Below, one piece after another: positions 29,874-42,122 of a stretch of 64,000 nucleotides of DNA. Numbering within the stretch: position 1 is the first letter of the stretch; each line of letters begins with the position of its first letter. The notes beneath the pieces were generated by a model, which saw nothing but the letters and a program-made list of their open reading frames with translations, was not told the DNA's origin and did not search any database. This DNA comes from Rotaria sordida. Taxonomy: Eukaryota > Rotifera > Eurotatoria > Philodinida > Philodinidae. The stretch lies in the NCBI GenBank assembly GCA_905250125.1, contig CAJNOL010000050.1, positions 248,001 to 312,000 of the forward strand, written 5' to 3'. Both the position numbers and the translations under genes were made by a program.

Positions 29874-30278
29874 ATGGCTGCTTCATGGCTTTGCATTAAT
29901 GAACTTTTCAGTTCCAATGCTAGTGTTATTTGTATTGTGGCTCGTATTCAATCAATCAATTCTATACAACGAACTCTCATACTATATGATAATGATGATA
30001 ATACTTTGCATGTCTCGTTTGTCAATCTTCGCACACCATCTGATATTCAATCATTAGCTTTATTACCAGGTCAATATATTCAAGTTTATGGAAAAGTTAT
30101 TCGACAAGGTGCTAATATTATTCGAGTTGATGCTCAAATTATTCGACAGTTAGGCATTGATCTTGATATAAATGAATATATAAAAGGTTTAATTCTAATG
30201 CGTAATTATATGGCAAATGTTGATAGTAATGGTGTTGAGAATGTTGTAGATATAAATATAAATCATGTCTTTGGATAG
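29874..30278 (+). CDS. Small OB-fold-like protein (RPA3/RPA14-like?)
   Basis: A single-exon ORF of 134 aa. Residues about 14-95 alternate hydrophobic beta-strand segments (SVICIVARIQSIN, RTLILYDNDDNTLHVSFVNL, LLPGQYIQVYGKVIRQGANI) in the manner of an OB fold. A helix with DINEYIKGLILMRNYM follows. This architecture and length resemble the 14 kDa subunit of replication protein A, which supports the single-strand DNA-binding heterotrimer. TEN1-like or RMI2-like OB proteins are alternatives. The family call is weak. Its neighbour downstream is POLE2, another replication gene, whose ATG lies inside this ORF's last codons. A splice acceptor sits 7 nt before the start. Confidence 0.5.
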   Translation: MAASWLCINELFSSNASVICIVARIQSINSIQRTLILYDNDDNTLHVSFVNLRTPSDIQSLALLPGQYIQVYGKVIRQGANIIRVDAQIIRQLGIDLDINEYIKGLILMRNYMANVDSNGVENVVDININHVFG

Positions 30279-33200
30279 TACAATTAAATCGAATGTAGTA
30301 ACTGCTTTTCGTTTACGTGGTCTTGATTTGAAATTGTAAGTAAAGATTAGAAGGATATTTCAGATAATCTTTTGTTGATTTTATTCAGTGATGCATCACA
30401 ATATTTAGTTGAATTAGCTTCGACTGTTCCATCAGCTTCGTTAATCTCTTGGCTTGATCAACTTATTGATTTATTGACAAAACGAAATCGTATATTTCTG
30501 TTTTTTTCTTACTACGATATATTATTTCATTTTTGTTTTCTCTATAATAATCTAGTTTCATCATCAACTGTTGATAAAACACTTTTGACTAATGTTGTTC
30601 AAGAATTAAGAGCTCAACTTTCAAATGATTCACAGTTTGTATCATTATCATTTAAAGATTTTTATATCTATCAAAACTATTCGTGTACTTTTTTTCAAAT
30701 TCTAGTAACGAAGCTCTTTTTTCAGTTCTTAATGCATTTTCAATGCCAAAATTTATATATTCAAGATCAATGAAGAAATTCATTGAGTATTTATTTATCT
30801 TCTTCATCGGAAAATATTTCATTTCGAATAATTATAATTCTTTGTAGAAAAGAAATCGATAATGATCTGTTTGGAAGTGCTCGAACACGTTCGGAAGTAT
30901 TCTGGGAACGATATGATTTGTTGTCACAAGTAAGAACATATATATATAAGTTTTCTTGCCATAATTTATTTTTTTTTTTACAAAAAAAAAATTAGCGAAC
31001 ATTAAGACACGACGTCTTTTCACAAGTCAATTTAGCATCGGTATCAACAAATAAAGTACAAAAATATCAGGTAAAAATTTATTCAATAACAAAATATGAT
31101 CAAAGTATTTATTTCTTAGTTGAAAACTATCGAACATTTATTGGCTGCTGGTTCTAAATCGGAAAAAGTTGTACTACTTGGAATGTTGTCACAGTTACAT
31201 GAGGTAATGATGCATGTCGAAAATAAAATTATTAATGAGATAGATAAAAAAATTTAAAATTTTACATAGACAAAATATGATCTACAAGATCCAACTGGTG
31301 TCATTTCACTTAATCTAGATAATGCGGTATGATGTATTTTTCTATTATTTTGATTTTTGTATGAGATTTTTTTTTTTTTTGGTGTTTCTAGACATTTCAT
31401 CCAGGCTTTTATTTTGAAAATTGTTTCGTCTTAGTTGAAGGACAAATTGATGATGGAATATTTAATGTATCAGGTATCTAACCAACGCAATTCCCCAACT
31501 GATCTATGAATATACTGAAAAGAGTTTGTGTCCTTAGCTTATTTCTATGGGAATACTGCACTTTTATAGAATCCTTTCATAATGAATATTGTGGTTCTCT
31601 TCAGGAAAATCAGAAGAACTTATTTTCGACTTGAAAATTTGCATAGCTACAGGTTTTAATTAGAATAGTTTCTTATGAAAGTTTCAGACCTTTTCATTAT
31701 TCCTATTCTAAGATAAAGCTATGGTGAAAGTGTCTTTTATATCGTTCATAAACACTGGCGGTCTCGATGTTCATATTTTAGGATAGAAGCAAATTAAAAG
31801 ACTTGGAACTTTCACAATACACTACTCTCGTTAAGACTTGTCTCTATGCAAATTTTCGAGTTGAAATTCGAAAATCAGTTTTCCTGAGGGGGCCACATGA
31901 TTCATTAGATAAAGTACTGTAAAAATGTAGTATCTATGCAGAAATAAACTAAGGGCGCGAACTCTTTTCAGTATATTCAATAGTTCATTTGGATCTATAT
32001 ATAATGCACATAGTCTCGATTCACAATTTTCTCGAAGATCGAACGAATGTATGATAATATCTTAATTTTTTTTTCTCATTCATAGGCATTGGTTTACCAC
32101 CACCAGAATCGGCACAAAGTACAAGGTTTGACAATTATGATTGAATTATTTCCTGGTTACACACTTTTTTTGATTGAAAAATGATTTTAGATCATATTTT
32201 GGTGAAATAAATATAACAGGAAATACACATGATCAAAGTGCAAAAACAAAGATTCGACTTAAGGAAATTGAACAAAAATCTGATGATGCTTTTGTCTTTC
32301 TTTCTGATGTTTGGCTCGATGATAAAAAGGTAAATTGAAGATAATTAGAAGACATTCAATGTTTATCCTTAGTTTATTTTAGGTGATGGAACGTATCGAA
32401 CAATTATTTGATGGATTTGCCGATCAACCACCATTTGCATTTATATTTTGTGGTAATTTTCTTTCACGACCAACGGCTAATCTATATATCAATGATCTAT
32501 CAGGTAGTACTTTTTTTTCTTGAAATCTAAATAAACTGTTCCTCAATTTTTTTTTCTTATTGCAGATGCTTTTAAAAACTTTGCTAAGCTTGTTGCAAAA
32601 TATCCAGATATTTGTGAACGTGCTCATTTTATTTTTGTACCTGGTCCACAAGATCGACATGCACCAAAAATCTATCCTCGGTTTATTAATTTTTCTTGAC
32701 AAAAAAAAATTCAATTAAAAATATGAATCAATTTTAGAGCACCGTTTCCACCATCAATCAATGATATATTAAAAAAACGTATTCGTCATCTTCATCTTGC
32801 TACAAATCCTGTTCGTCTTCAATATTGTACTCAAGAAATAGTTATTTTTCGTGAAGATTTATTACAAAAACTTTGTCGTTACTGTATTAAATTACCTTCG
32901 GATAATTTGCCTATGCATGTAAGATCTTTCTCATTTTCATATCATGGTTTTGAAAAACAAAATCATTTTTAGCTTTGTCATACACTTGTTACTCAAGCAC
33001 ATTTATCACCATTACCTGTTTATATGACACCGATCTATTGGTCATTTGATCATGCACTTCATTTATATCCATTACCAGATTTAATTGTTGTTTGTGATAA
33101 ATTCAAATCGATTACTGATACAATTGCCGATTGCACTATTATTAATCCAGTAAGTAATAAGAATTCTAAGAAAAATGAAAATAAAAATATATTTTATTCG

Positions 33201-33292
33201 AATAGGGTTCATTTGCAATTAATAAATATTGCTTCAAAGTGTATTTACCTGCAACACGTGAAATCGAAGATAGTCAGATTACTAATATGTAA
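30265..33292 (+). CDS. POLE2: DNA polymerase epsilon subunit 2 (B subunit)
   Basis: Sixteen exons (30265-30335, 30389-30489, 30556-30634, 30706-30786, 30848-30929, 30996-31070, 31120-31203, 31270-31326, 31392-31473, 32086-32125, 32191-32329, 32383-32503, 32566-32680, 32738-32918, 32973-33149, 33206-33292) give 523 aa; human POLE2 is 527. Matches run along the whole length: TAFRLRGLDLKFDASQYL, VFWERYDLLSQRT, LEDPTG-like LQDPTGVISLNL, AFVFLSDVWLDD, FIFCGNFLSRP, HFIFVPGPQD, RLQYCTQEIVIFREDLL, and YWSFDHALHLYPLPDLIVV. The subunit combines an OB fold with a catalytically dead phosphoesterase fold and holds the leading-strand polymerase together in the nucleus. Its ATG overlaps the end of the upstream ORF by 14 nt. 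Intron 9 carries a palindromic element; the others are about 50-70 bp. Confidence 0.96.
31497..31991. mobile_element. 490 bp palindromic element in POLE2 intron 9
   Basis: The left block GAATATACTGAAAAGAGTT is mirrored by AACTCTTTTCAGTATATTC on the right, an exact inverted match. Arm homology continues inward through AAAATTTGCATAG / CTATGCAAATTTT to a centre near 31745. No ORF. Confidence 0.82.
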
Positions 33293-33441
33293 ATTGTCAT
33301 TTAGATATATATATATATATATGTATGTGAAGAGAAAAATAATATTTTTCTTTTTTTGTTCGTGAATAAAAGTCTGAACATTTCCATTTTCATATGCAAT
33401 GTAATTTGTTAGATTCTTTTTTTTTGTAGATTTAGTAAATA
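33293..33441 (+). promoter_or_regulatory. Intercistronic spacer between POLE2 and the next gene
   Basis: A 149 bp spacer. It contains a (TA)n run (about 33305-33320), GAATAAAAG as a likely poly(A) signal near 33364, and a strong acceptor TTTTTTTTTGTAG ending at 33429. The next ATG is at 33442. Poly(A) signal followed by a lone acceptor is the layout expected of an operon resolved by trans-splicing. Confidence 0.45.
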
Positions 33442-34518
33442 ATGGCTGTTAATAGCCATCCTAGTCTTGATGTTCTTGTACCTCTAGTAATGATAGAAAA
33501 TAATATAACACCTGATAATAGTGATAATTTATCTTGTGACCCACAAAAAGGTTTGAAAAATAGTTCTTATTTAGTTGTGAAAAATTGATTTATTTTTAGA
33601 AGTACTTCGTCATTTTGATTCAGGTGATATTGTTATAGTTCGATTAGATTCACAATGCTTACCTGCAATTGTTTTCAATATCAGTGGTCTTGTCATGAAA
33701 TTTGATAGTAAGATAAAGTTGAATGAAGAAAACAAAAAAAAAGTTTTTTTTTATTTGGTGATGTCATATCTAGTTGATCGACAATTGTATCATGTTTGTT
33801 TGTTGGATAAGGAATTTACAGAACAATGGGTTGATGCAATTGATATGATTATCTATTCAGTACCAGTATGAAAATATATTCTAATTAATTTTGTATAAGA
33901 AATTAACAAAGTATTTATTTTCAGATGATAGCTGAATGTGAAAATGAACAAATAATGCTTATGTGGTCTACAGCGAATCAACTTCTTGAAATTCGTAATA
34001 ATGATAATGATAAAACTCGTCTTGAAGAATTTAAAAGACGATTTAATGAAGCTAGACACCAAAAAGTACCTCTTTCATCTATGAATACTTCGAAAAAGAA
34101 TAGAAGAAGTCGTACTTCAAGTCAAAAAGTTTCTCCACAGGTTATATCTTTTTTCTTTCTTTTACGTTTTATTATTCATTTTCTTTTTTAGATAGCTTAT
34201 TCTCCATTAACAACTTGTGAAGAATTACACATTATTGATTCTATTTATCGATTATCACAATGTACATATGCTGAAGCAAAGCGTATTGCCGAAGATACTT
34301 ATATGAAAATTACTTACACGAATAATCGTGAAAATATTCAATCATGTTCGATGGGAATCGTATCTGATCAATGGTTCGTCACATTTGCTATTCGGAAAAT
34401 TGATTATCTTCGACAGTATTCAACTATTTGGTTACCAGATCTTGAAGCAATGATAGATATTGTTGAGAATGAAAATGAATTACATTCGTTAATCTCATTG
34501 ATGAAGAAATCAGTCTAA
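33442..34518 (+). CDS. Unknown protein, possible PWWP/Tudor-like fold
   Basis: Five exons (33442-33550, 33600-33707, 33774-33865, 33925-34140, 34192-34518) give 283 aa and splice cleanly. Residues about 40-75 read FDSGDIVIVRLDSQCLPAIV, resembling the opening strands of PWWP or Tudor-type barrels (GDxVxAK...PAxV). A Trp-containing segment follows, then a charged helix (RLEEFKRRFNEARHQK) and a basic, probably nuclear stretch (KKNRRSRTSSQK). The last exon forms a separate alpha/beta-like domain with no family I recognise. It lies 149 bp downstream of POLE2 on the same strand. Confidence 0.65.
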
Positions 34519-37500
34519 TGTGTGTTGTTTTTTCATTCGTTATTTATGTCATTTGTTTGTGCTCTTGTTATTGACTATCTCAGGCTTGTGTTTTCCTCTC
34601 TATTCACTTTGTGATGTATAAAATAACTAGAAGGCAATAGTAAATTTCATTGATCTTCTTTTTAATAGAAATCATGCTGGACAAATAACAAAAAACTAAA
34701 ACGATAGTCAGTGGATTATGTAACATCATTCAAAACACAGAACACGAATAATGCTAATTTCTATTCCAGGAAATTTGAACAAAAATTGCAATTTTAAGTG
34801 TGTCGTTCATCATCTATCATGAAAAACAAGAATCTATGAAGTGAATCAGGATTGGAGCTAATTGGTCTTCAACAAATACTTTCGCACTCACAGTACAGTT
34901 TTCACACTTTTATTTTATATGAAAAAATATACTATTTAGTTTCTTCCACAAACAGTAACAAAAAAAAAAGAAGAAATCATCTCAAATTCCACAAAAAAGA
35001 GATAGAGATTCAGAATTCAATTGAAGTGTTTCTACTTCTACAATCTGATCAATTTCTCTAACTATACGTTTGCTTATTGTTGATAACGCTGAATGGAATG
35101 CAGTGTTGGTGTTAAACATCATAATTGTGGATACATACATGGAGGTTTTTTCCGTCATGATAATACATGTTCATCGTTTTGATAATTCATTTTCTTCTTC
35201 AGGTATTCAGTTATTTTGTCATATGATTCACCATCATCTACAGATAAATATCTATTAAAAACGAATTCTTTGAGTAAAACAATATCGCTTTCCACTTCTG
35301 TAACCTGTTTTCAAGTACAATAAATTGCTCAATCATGATCGAACCAGTTTTCACTCCTATGTTTTTATATAGATTAGCAGTTTGAAAAAGTAAAAATATT
35401 TTGAAAGGTCAAGATCTCATAAATTGTCGGACCTGGTGCTGGGTATCCGATCGAGTTGCAGGACATTCGATTTCACCGATGAAACAATATCTACTATATC
35501 TGTCTTTCTCTTAGATTTTGTTTTTAGAAAAGTCGAAAAGTATCTTTTCTTATGCTGTCATATACTATCAAGATCAAATGACAGTGTTACTTCAATTTAT
35601 TTTGCTGAAATCAAAAACCGAGTTCATGTTTACTAGAACATTAAATGTACAAAAGAACTTTGTCTGATTGATAAATTGAATGTTTCATTATCAATTGATA
35701 TTGACGAGGTCTCACGTTCATAAGATGAATGAAGTGCATAGTATATTCACTGAATGTTAAAAGTTATCAATTCAAAACAAAAATATTTGAAATTAAGAGC
35801 GATAGAAGAAACATTTCATTGATTAAGCAGAACAAAAAAAGCATTCATCATGTAACTTTATTTTCTCATTGGTGTATTTAGTGTTCTTACAACAAAAGTG
35901 AAATTTCAAAAATGATTATTCATATTTTCATTTTTATTTTTTGCTAAAAATAGAAAAGTACTGCAAACCATGATATCATTCGGTACGACTGAATGAAATT
36001 TGCCTTTTCCAAAAGAACCGAATACTTCTTGAAGAGTGGGTGTGGGTGTGGGTGTATGTCTTGAATGTAAACTCCGGAACCTACAACTACACTCACACCC
36101 TTACAAAAGTTATTTGATTTTGCTCCATACTTGTATCCATTGACTCTCTCTTCATTCCACTTGTAGAACAATTTGTACAATCTAAATTAACAAATATATC
36201 TATTTGACAATTTGACATCTCAAGTTATTCATTCTCTTTTCGAAGTTATGACAGCTTGAAATGTGGTCTGTTGGTTAATTCGTCACTTGTGGGTCGATAA
36301 GTTCTGTTGATGCAGTAAAAAATAAAACTGATGTACGTGAGTCTATTAGTACAGTGTCAAACCTTCTAATGTTGATTTGCCAATGTGACGCTGATAAGTA
36401 AAATTCCCAAGGATCAAATGTTTTAATTTTCAACCTCGAGTTTATTGATAATGTCAAACCTAAATATACCTTCATCTGTTTGTGTAATAGTACATTAAAG
36501 CAAAAAATTCTCTTGTATTAATGTTATATAAAGATATTTATATGATATTCAGCGAAGTTTTGATGAGTTGGACGTTGTCATAATGACGTTCGACATCTTG
36601 AACGCTAGTCGATAATCTTTTTCTTCTCATACCATCAATAAGTACTGTTAGAAAATTGAGCATTTGACTGGTTATTTTTAGAAAAGATATGAAACATTGT
36701 TTTGAAGCTAAACTACTGTGCCAAACTGTAGTTGATGGAGATTGTTCGATTTCAGTTCGAATAATCTGAACCGATTGATGTATGACATATCCAAAATTTG
36801 TCACTTATTATGACTTCATGCATTCCCTGTGTTTCTCTTCAATATATACTACGATTAGTAGACAAAAATGCAATTGTAATGAATAGAATCTGTTTTCAAT
36901 AATAAATTTCCATAATTTAGAATATTCAAATAAACATAAATTGATTAGCTGCTTATTACCTAATGCAATGCTGTAGTTGTCCAGTACAAAAATTTAATTG
37001 AAATTTATTGAAGAATTGTAAACAATTATGAAATATGTAAAGATATGTTGAAACATTCATGATATATGAAATTGGTTTTTATTTTTTAAATTTATTTCAA
37101 AATATATATTTATGATTTCATTTAGTTAATAATTATCAAGAAACTTTCAAGATTATTTGAAAAGGTATACGAACAGAGCCAGTTATGTGACATCTATAAT
37201 TATGATAGATTCTTCGAATGATTTATCTTATTCTGATCAAGAATACAAGATATCTATTTGTGTTATATTTAACTATGTCATACTTTTGAATCTTATGATA
37301 ATTATACATAACATTTTACTGTTCATTGCATAGATAATAAAATATTTCTAGTTATTTTCCTTGTTACAATAGTATGTAGTTGATATAATATTAAAACAAT
37401 AGATTATGTAAAGAAAAATAATGTATACGTAAGATTCATGAGTGATAGTAAATAAATGATAATATGTTTACATAAACATGACTAAATATGCGTAGAATAA

Positions 37501-37798
37501 AAGATTCGTATAGATAGACTAGTCAATACGATATAATAGTAAACTAATGACGCAGAACAAAGCATCAATGCGAAAAGAAAAATAATATGACGATTGTTTT
37601 TCTCTTCGAACAATACAAATATACATGAATGAATCAGAGAATAGATAAATACATTTGTTCGTTTAACTCTACATCATTTGGTGGGCAGTTTTTACATCAT
37701 TGTTATTATTAAGTCAATCCACCATTTAACTACTAATCATAACTAGTAGTGATAAATTCTTCTCTTCCCTTTTGTCTTAATACAGACGTTGATTAAAT
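34519..37798. other. 3.3 kb gene-poor region with possible relics
   Basis: No intact gene is supported. Minus-strand frames at 36538-36804 and 36275-36475 read protein-like text (e.g. SVQDVERHYDNVQLIKTSL; FDPWEFYLSASHWQINIRRF) but lack a good ATG for the first and a proper donor between them. They may be a decayed gene. Plus frames around 35090-35330 also look faintly coding (a Cys-containing stretch, then an in-frame TGA). A GT-rich tract lies at 36037-36055. The rest, notably 36810-37700, is AT-rich with nothing recognisable. Confidence 0.3.
36037..36103. repeat. Telomere-like GGTGTG tract facing a CA-rich arm
   Basis: GGGTGTGGGTGTGGGTGT near 36037-36054 contains about three TGTGGG units. 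About 45 bp later ACACTCACACCC runs the other way, so the pair could fold as a hairpin. TGTGGG is the telomeric repeat I recall for the bdelloid Adineta vaga. Confidence 0.45.
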
Positions 37799-38649
37799 AT
37801 GGCTCGTTATTATAATATTCCGAACAAAGTTAATTTACCTCTTGTGTCACCTCCAAGCGATATTGATCCAGTTTTTATCTGTAAATCTAAACCGTCTATT
37901 ATTATTGAAAGTGAAAAGAAAACACCAAGATCAATAAAACATCGTCATCCAAATATAAGTACTTCAAAAGAAAATACACCTCCAAGGTGTATTGCTGCAC
38001 ATCAGAAATTTCGTAAACCATGTCAAACAATGGTTAAAACGATTGTAACAAAACCAGGTTTGTTTGAAACATTTAGTTCATAATTAAAAATCTTTACTTT
38101 TTTTTTATTTAGATCCTCGACTTATGTTTAATTTTATTGATGTTAATACGGATTCTCGTCTTAGTTACCTTGAATTTCGTTCTTGGATGCTTATGATTGA
38201 TGCAACATTAGCTGAACATGAATTACTTCAAATATTTAATGAAATGGATCGAAATGGTATGACATATTTTCTTGTTTTTTTTTTCAATTGATTATTCTTG
38301 TTCTAGGCGATGGTTTTATTCAATACAAAGAATTTCGAGATTATTTTGGTGATGATCTTTTAACAAGTGAAGCAAATGTTGCTGAATTAACTACATTATT
38401 TAATGAAATCAATACTGATCAATCGGAAACTATAACACTTGATCAACTTTTAGCATTTTTTAATCGATATTCAACAATGATAACAAAAGAAGAAGCACAA
38501 CTTTTTCTCGGTATGGTTTCCGATGTTGGAAATGAAAATACTATTACACTTAAAGGTATTTATAAGAAAAAAAAACTTCAATAACTGAGAAATACATTTC
38601 ATATTTTTTTCTAGAATTTTTAAAAGCAATGCGTGAATGGAAAGTATGA
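37799..38649 (+). CDS. Four-EF-hand calcium-binding protein
   Basis: Exons 37799-38057, 38113-38256, 38307-38555 and 38615-38649 give 228 aa. The first 85 residues are a basic, probably disordered extension. Four EF-hand loops follow: DVNTDSRLSYLE, DRNGDGFIQYKE (fully canonical), NTDQSETITLDQ (degenerate, lacks Glu at position 12), and DVGNENTITLKE, which is split by the last intron. This arrangement is calmodulin/centrin-like in spacing but divergent in sequence, with an unusual N-terminal tail. It probably acts as a cytosolic calcium sensor. No closer family is recognised. Confidence 0.8.
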
Positions 38650-38847
38650 ATGAAATATTTAAAAATTTTGTCAGTTGATAATTATAATTATTATTATTTT
38701 CTTAATGTAAATTTTTACTCGTTGTATTATCTTTTTTTTCTCTTTCACTTTATTTTTAATAAATATACTAAACACAAAAAGAAAATGACGACAATAAAAA
38801 ACAAATTTTGATTTAAATCAGTTGAATAGAACAATAAAAAAAATAGG

Positions 38848-39118
38848 CTAGATAGCAGTGTTACACTCAATTAGTTTATTAGGTCCGTTATATCTTGAAC
38901 AAATGGCTTTGATTAAACTCTTTTCATCATAACCTTCCGAATATCCATACCAAACACCATCATGCGTACACCAATCTTCTCCATTTAAATAGATTGTACA
39001 AGATTTTTTAGCTGATGCTGAACGTGTTTTTTCTAAATTTTTAATGGTAAAACCTTTAATATTGTTATTTGTTAAATATGAACTTAATCGTAAATAGATA
39101 TTTTTTTTGGATACATAA
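38848..39118 (-). CDS. Possible terminal exon or gene fragment, unknown
   Basis: On minus, an acceptor-like AAATAG near 39119 is followed by about 90 open codons to a TAG at 38848-38850. They read YLRLSSYLTNNNIKGFTIKN, then a Cys/Trp-rich part: SCTIYLNGEDWCTHDGVWYG and ICSRYNGPNKLIEC. Composition is strongly protein-like, with paired cysteines suggesting a secreted or extracellular domain. There is no ATG in this frame, and I found no convincing upstream exon in the next 3 kb. It may be a 3' exon with a distant partner or a gene remnant. It is tail-to-tail with the EF-hand gene, about 200 bp apart. Confidence 0.45.
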
Positions 39119-39203
39119 ATCTATTTATTTTCAGATAGTTATTATTATTATTATTATTAGTTTTTTTAAAGTATATATGATAGAATAGTTAAAATTAGGG
39201 ATA

Positions 39204-39286
39204 ACACTTTACCTTTACTTTACTAGTAACTACATAACTATTATAATTACTTTACTGTAGTTACTTAAATAAAGGGTAAAATAAAT
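39204..39286. repeat. 80 bp palindrome
   Basis: ACTTTACCTTTACTTTACTAGTAACTACA-type sequence on the left is mirrored by GTAGTTACTTAAATAAAGGGTAAAAT on the right. It would fold into a long stem. It may be a tiny foldback element or the stub of one. Confidence 0.5.
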
Positions 39287-42122
39287 GTGCCACCCCTATC
39301 CGTGAGAAGTTCAATTGAGCTAGCCGTTGAAAACTTTGAACAGATTTCTCCCGTAAAATTTTCAAATGTATTCTATTGATAAACAATAGATCACAAGTCA
39401 GTGCATTGTTCTTCTATCAATTTTTTCTCTATAGAATCATTTTGGTATAACATTAACAACATCGAATAACCAATAACCTACTTAATTAAAGATGATCATA
39501 TTCTGATTATCTAGTTTTTCATTCTTAGATCATATAAGATTTTTTTTCAAAATTCATTCGTGAGATCTTTTTATATTTAACATCTCGAACAAGAGAATAT
39601 TCATTTTCAAAAAAGAAGAAAAATATTTTTCATCGTTTGCTTCTTTGAATCAATAAAAAAGGTGCGTACGATCTGGTCCGCAGTTTATTCTTTTCGTTTC
39701 AATCACTAGCTTAAAATTAATAATCTTATTTGATGACATCAGAATCGATCAACAGTTACATATTAAAGTAAATCTTTTTTCTTACCACCATTAAGATTTT
39801 TAATTTATTGGTTTTTATCAGTTTTTCTGTCTCCCTTGCCATTGATTAGTAAATAGGAATTCTAGCTTATTTTCTGTTCGACTTGTTGCATTTACCTTAT
39901 AATATGTTTTATGTACCAAAGAAGCAAACTATCAACATCAATCTCGTCTTTGTATTAAAACAAAATAGTTAATATTAAAAAAAAAATAAAAATCATTGTG
40001 ATAAATTATTATGTCAAATTTATTTTCTGATTGTAATTTCACAATATAACTTGATTTCGAAGTGGATGGATAAAATGTATTGCTTATAATACTATTCATG
40101 ATGTTATTTTAAAAACAATTAATGCATGTACCGTGACAAGATTGAATAAAATATGATTTAGAAATATTCAAATTAGAAAAGAACAAAAAAACATCCATTA
40201 TAATTTCTTAGCCGAGACATAATATGCCAAATCTCAAAATAAAAACTATTATAAGAATGCTTATTAGCCGTTATCGATTGTATCTACGAGATCGACAAAA
40301 AATATTATTAAGAATAAACATGATTTTAATCATACACAGAAAACGATAATATTGTAAAAGATTATAAAATGAAATGATGTTAGTTAGTCAATTGTTTAAG
40401 TTTTGTTGGTTTTTAGAGACGATTAGGTAAAATAAACAACTTTAAGAAAATTTTTGTCATGATGACAATCATTCTTGGATGTATAAAACTACATTCGAAT
40501 AAATTCATATTCATATGCCTACTATGAACAAAACACATAAAGGTATGCCTCAAGATGCACATGTTATATATATGTATAGACTTTGCCATATTTAATCATT
40601 ACGTGATAGGAAATTGAAAAGAAAATGTAATTCTATTGTTTTTCGGTTGTAATTGACAATTTCATGCTATAAGCGGCTTCAATATTACAGTGAAAAACTG
40701 TTTTAGAATAGCCATTATAAATATCAAGGAAGCAAGATGCCTTATTCTGATCATACTATATTGATCTTGTTTTGTCACAATAAAAAAAGAAAAAGTTTTA
40801 CAGTAGAATAAAATCTGAAGAAACAATAAGTTTTACTGGAAAATTATTTAGTGCTCATAATTTTTAAAAAAAGAAAATCAAAATATCGGTTTGTATTTAT
40901 TCGTTGTTTTTGTTGATATTTTCTTTAATTTTCCAATTACACCAAATGTTAGTAAGAGTATTTTGATATAATAATAGTTAGACAAAACTGGCATGATCTT
41001 CGACTGTTTATTAGATAAATAATCAAAATATCGTCAGCGAAATAAAATAACTTGACAATTAGAAACAACATCCAAGTAGAAGTTTTAATTCTCAAAAACA
41101 AAAAAAGAACAACCAACAATAAAAATTAACTGGATTAATTCAAGTCAATAGAAAGAATTATTCATGTCAAGTATATAATCATGGAGCAAAATGACCTACT
41201 AATTACAAAGTTTCAAGCTTAGATAGCATGTAATATTAAGCAGTCATGCGGTCTTTGAGACATCGTATGAGGTAAGTAAACCTGCGTTCTTTTCTAATAG
41301 AACCTTCTCATTGAAAACTTATGTTTAGAATAAGAATTTTTCATAGTCGTATTTTTCAAAATAAATGATATTTTCCTTCCCTCAAAATACAAACTATTAT
41401 TATTTTTCATAGATAACATCCTCTAGATATTTGTCAAATCATCAATCATAGTAATTTCAAGCTTCTTTCTTCATAAAATATATAAAATGATAGATTAATA
41501 TAAGATGATTCAATAAAAAAATCTACAAACTCATTTCGTTCTCAGCTGTATATAAACATCATTCGTTTTTTTTGTTTCCATTAAATTTTCAAACTGTTTT
41601 CGAAATTAAATAAAGAAGAAGTAATTCAAAGACAAAAGAATGAATTCTCACTAGAAATCCTCAATCCCTATTTAAAAAAGACAAGACCGATGAAGACACT
41701 CACTGATGAGAATAAGAGAGAGTACAATTAACACCATTGACATATGCACATTCAGCTAAGAAAAAAGAAAAAGACGAAAATTTTCTCAATAAAGAAATGA
41801 AAAGAAAAGAAGAATTAGACAACAACAAAAGAATAGTGATGACTACTGCAGATCGACTCTAAGGAATTATGGCATCCTGATATCGTTGTCATCCACGTTA
41901 TAGAGATACACATGATCTGACCGACTAGAGAAAGATATAGAAAAAAAAAAGAACAAGACATTTGTCACACAAGACACTCGATCAGTCATTATAATCGACA
42001 AACGAAACAGCAGTACAAGTCAAAAAGTATTAGTCAAAGACAAAAAAAAAAAAGGAGGCAACAAGTCTTTTAACAGTAAATTTTGTTTGTTTATATATAT
42101 TTATAAATATGTATATGAATAT
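39287..42122. other. 2.8 kb gene-poor region downstream of the G-gamma gene
   Basis: No ORF, RNA gene or clear element could be supported on either strand. It is AT-rich throughout. The right end will include the G-gamma 3' UTR. Confidence 0.4.
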
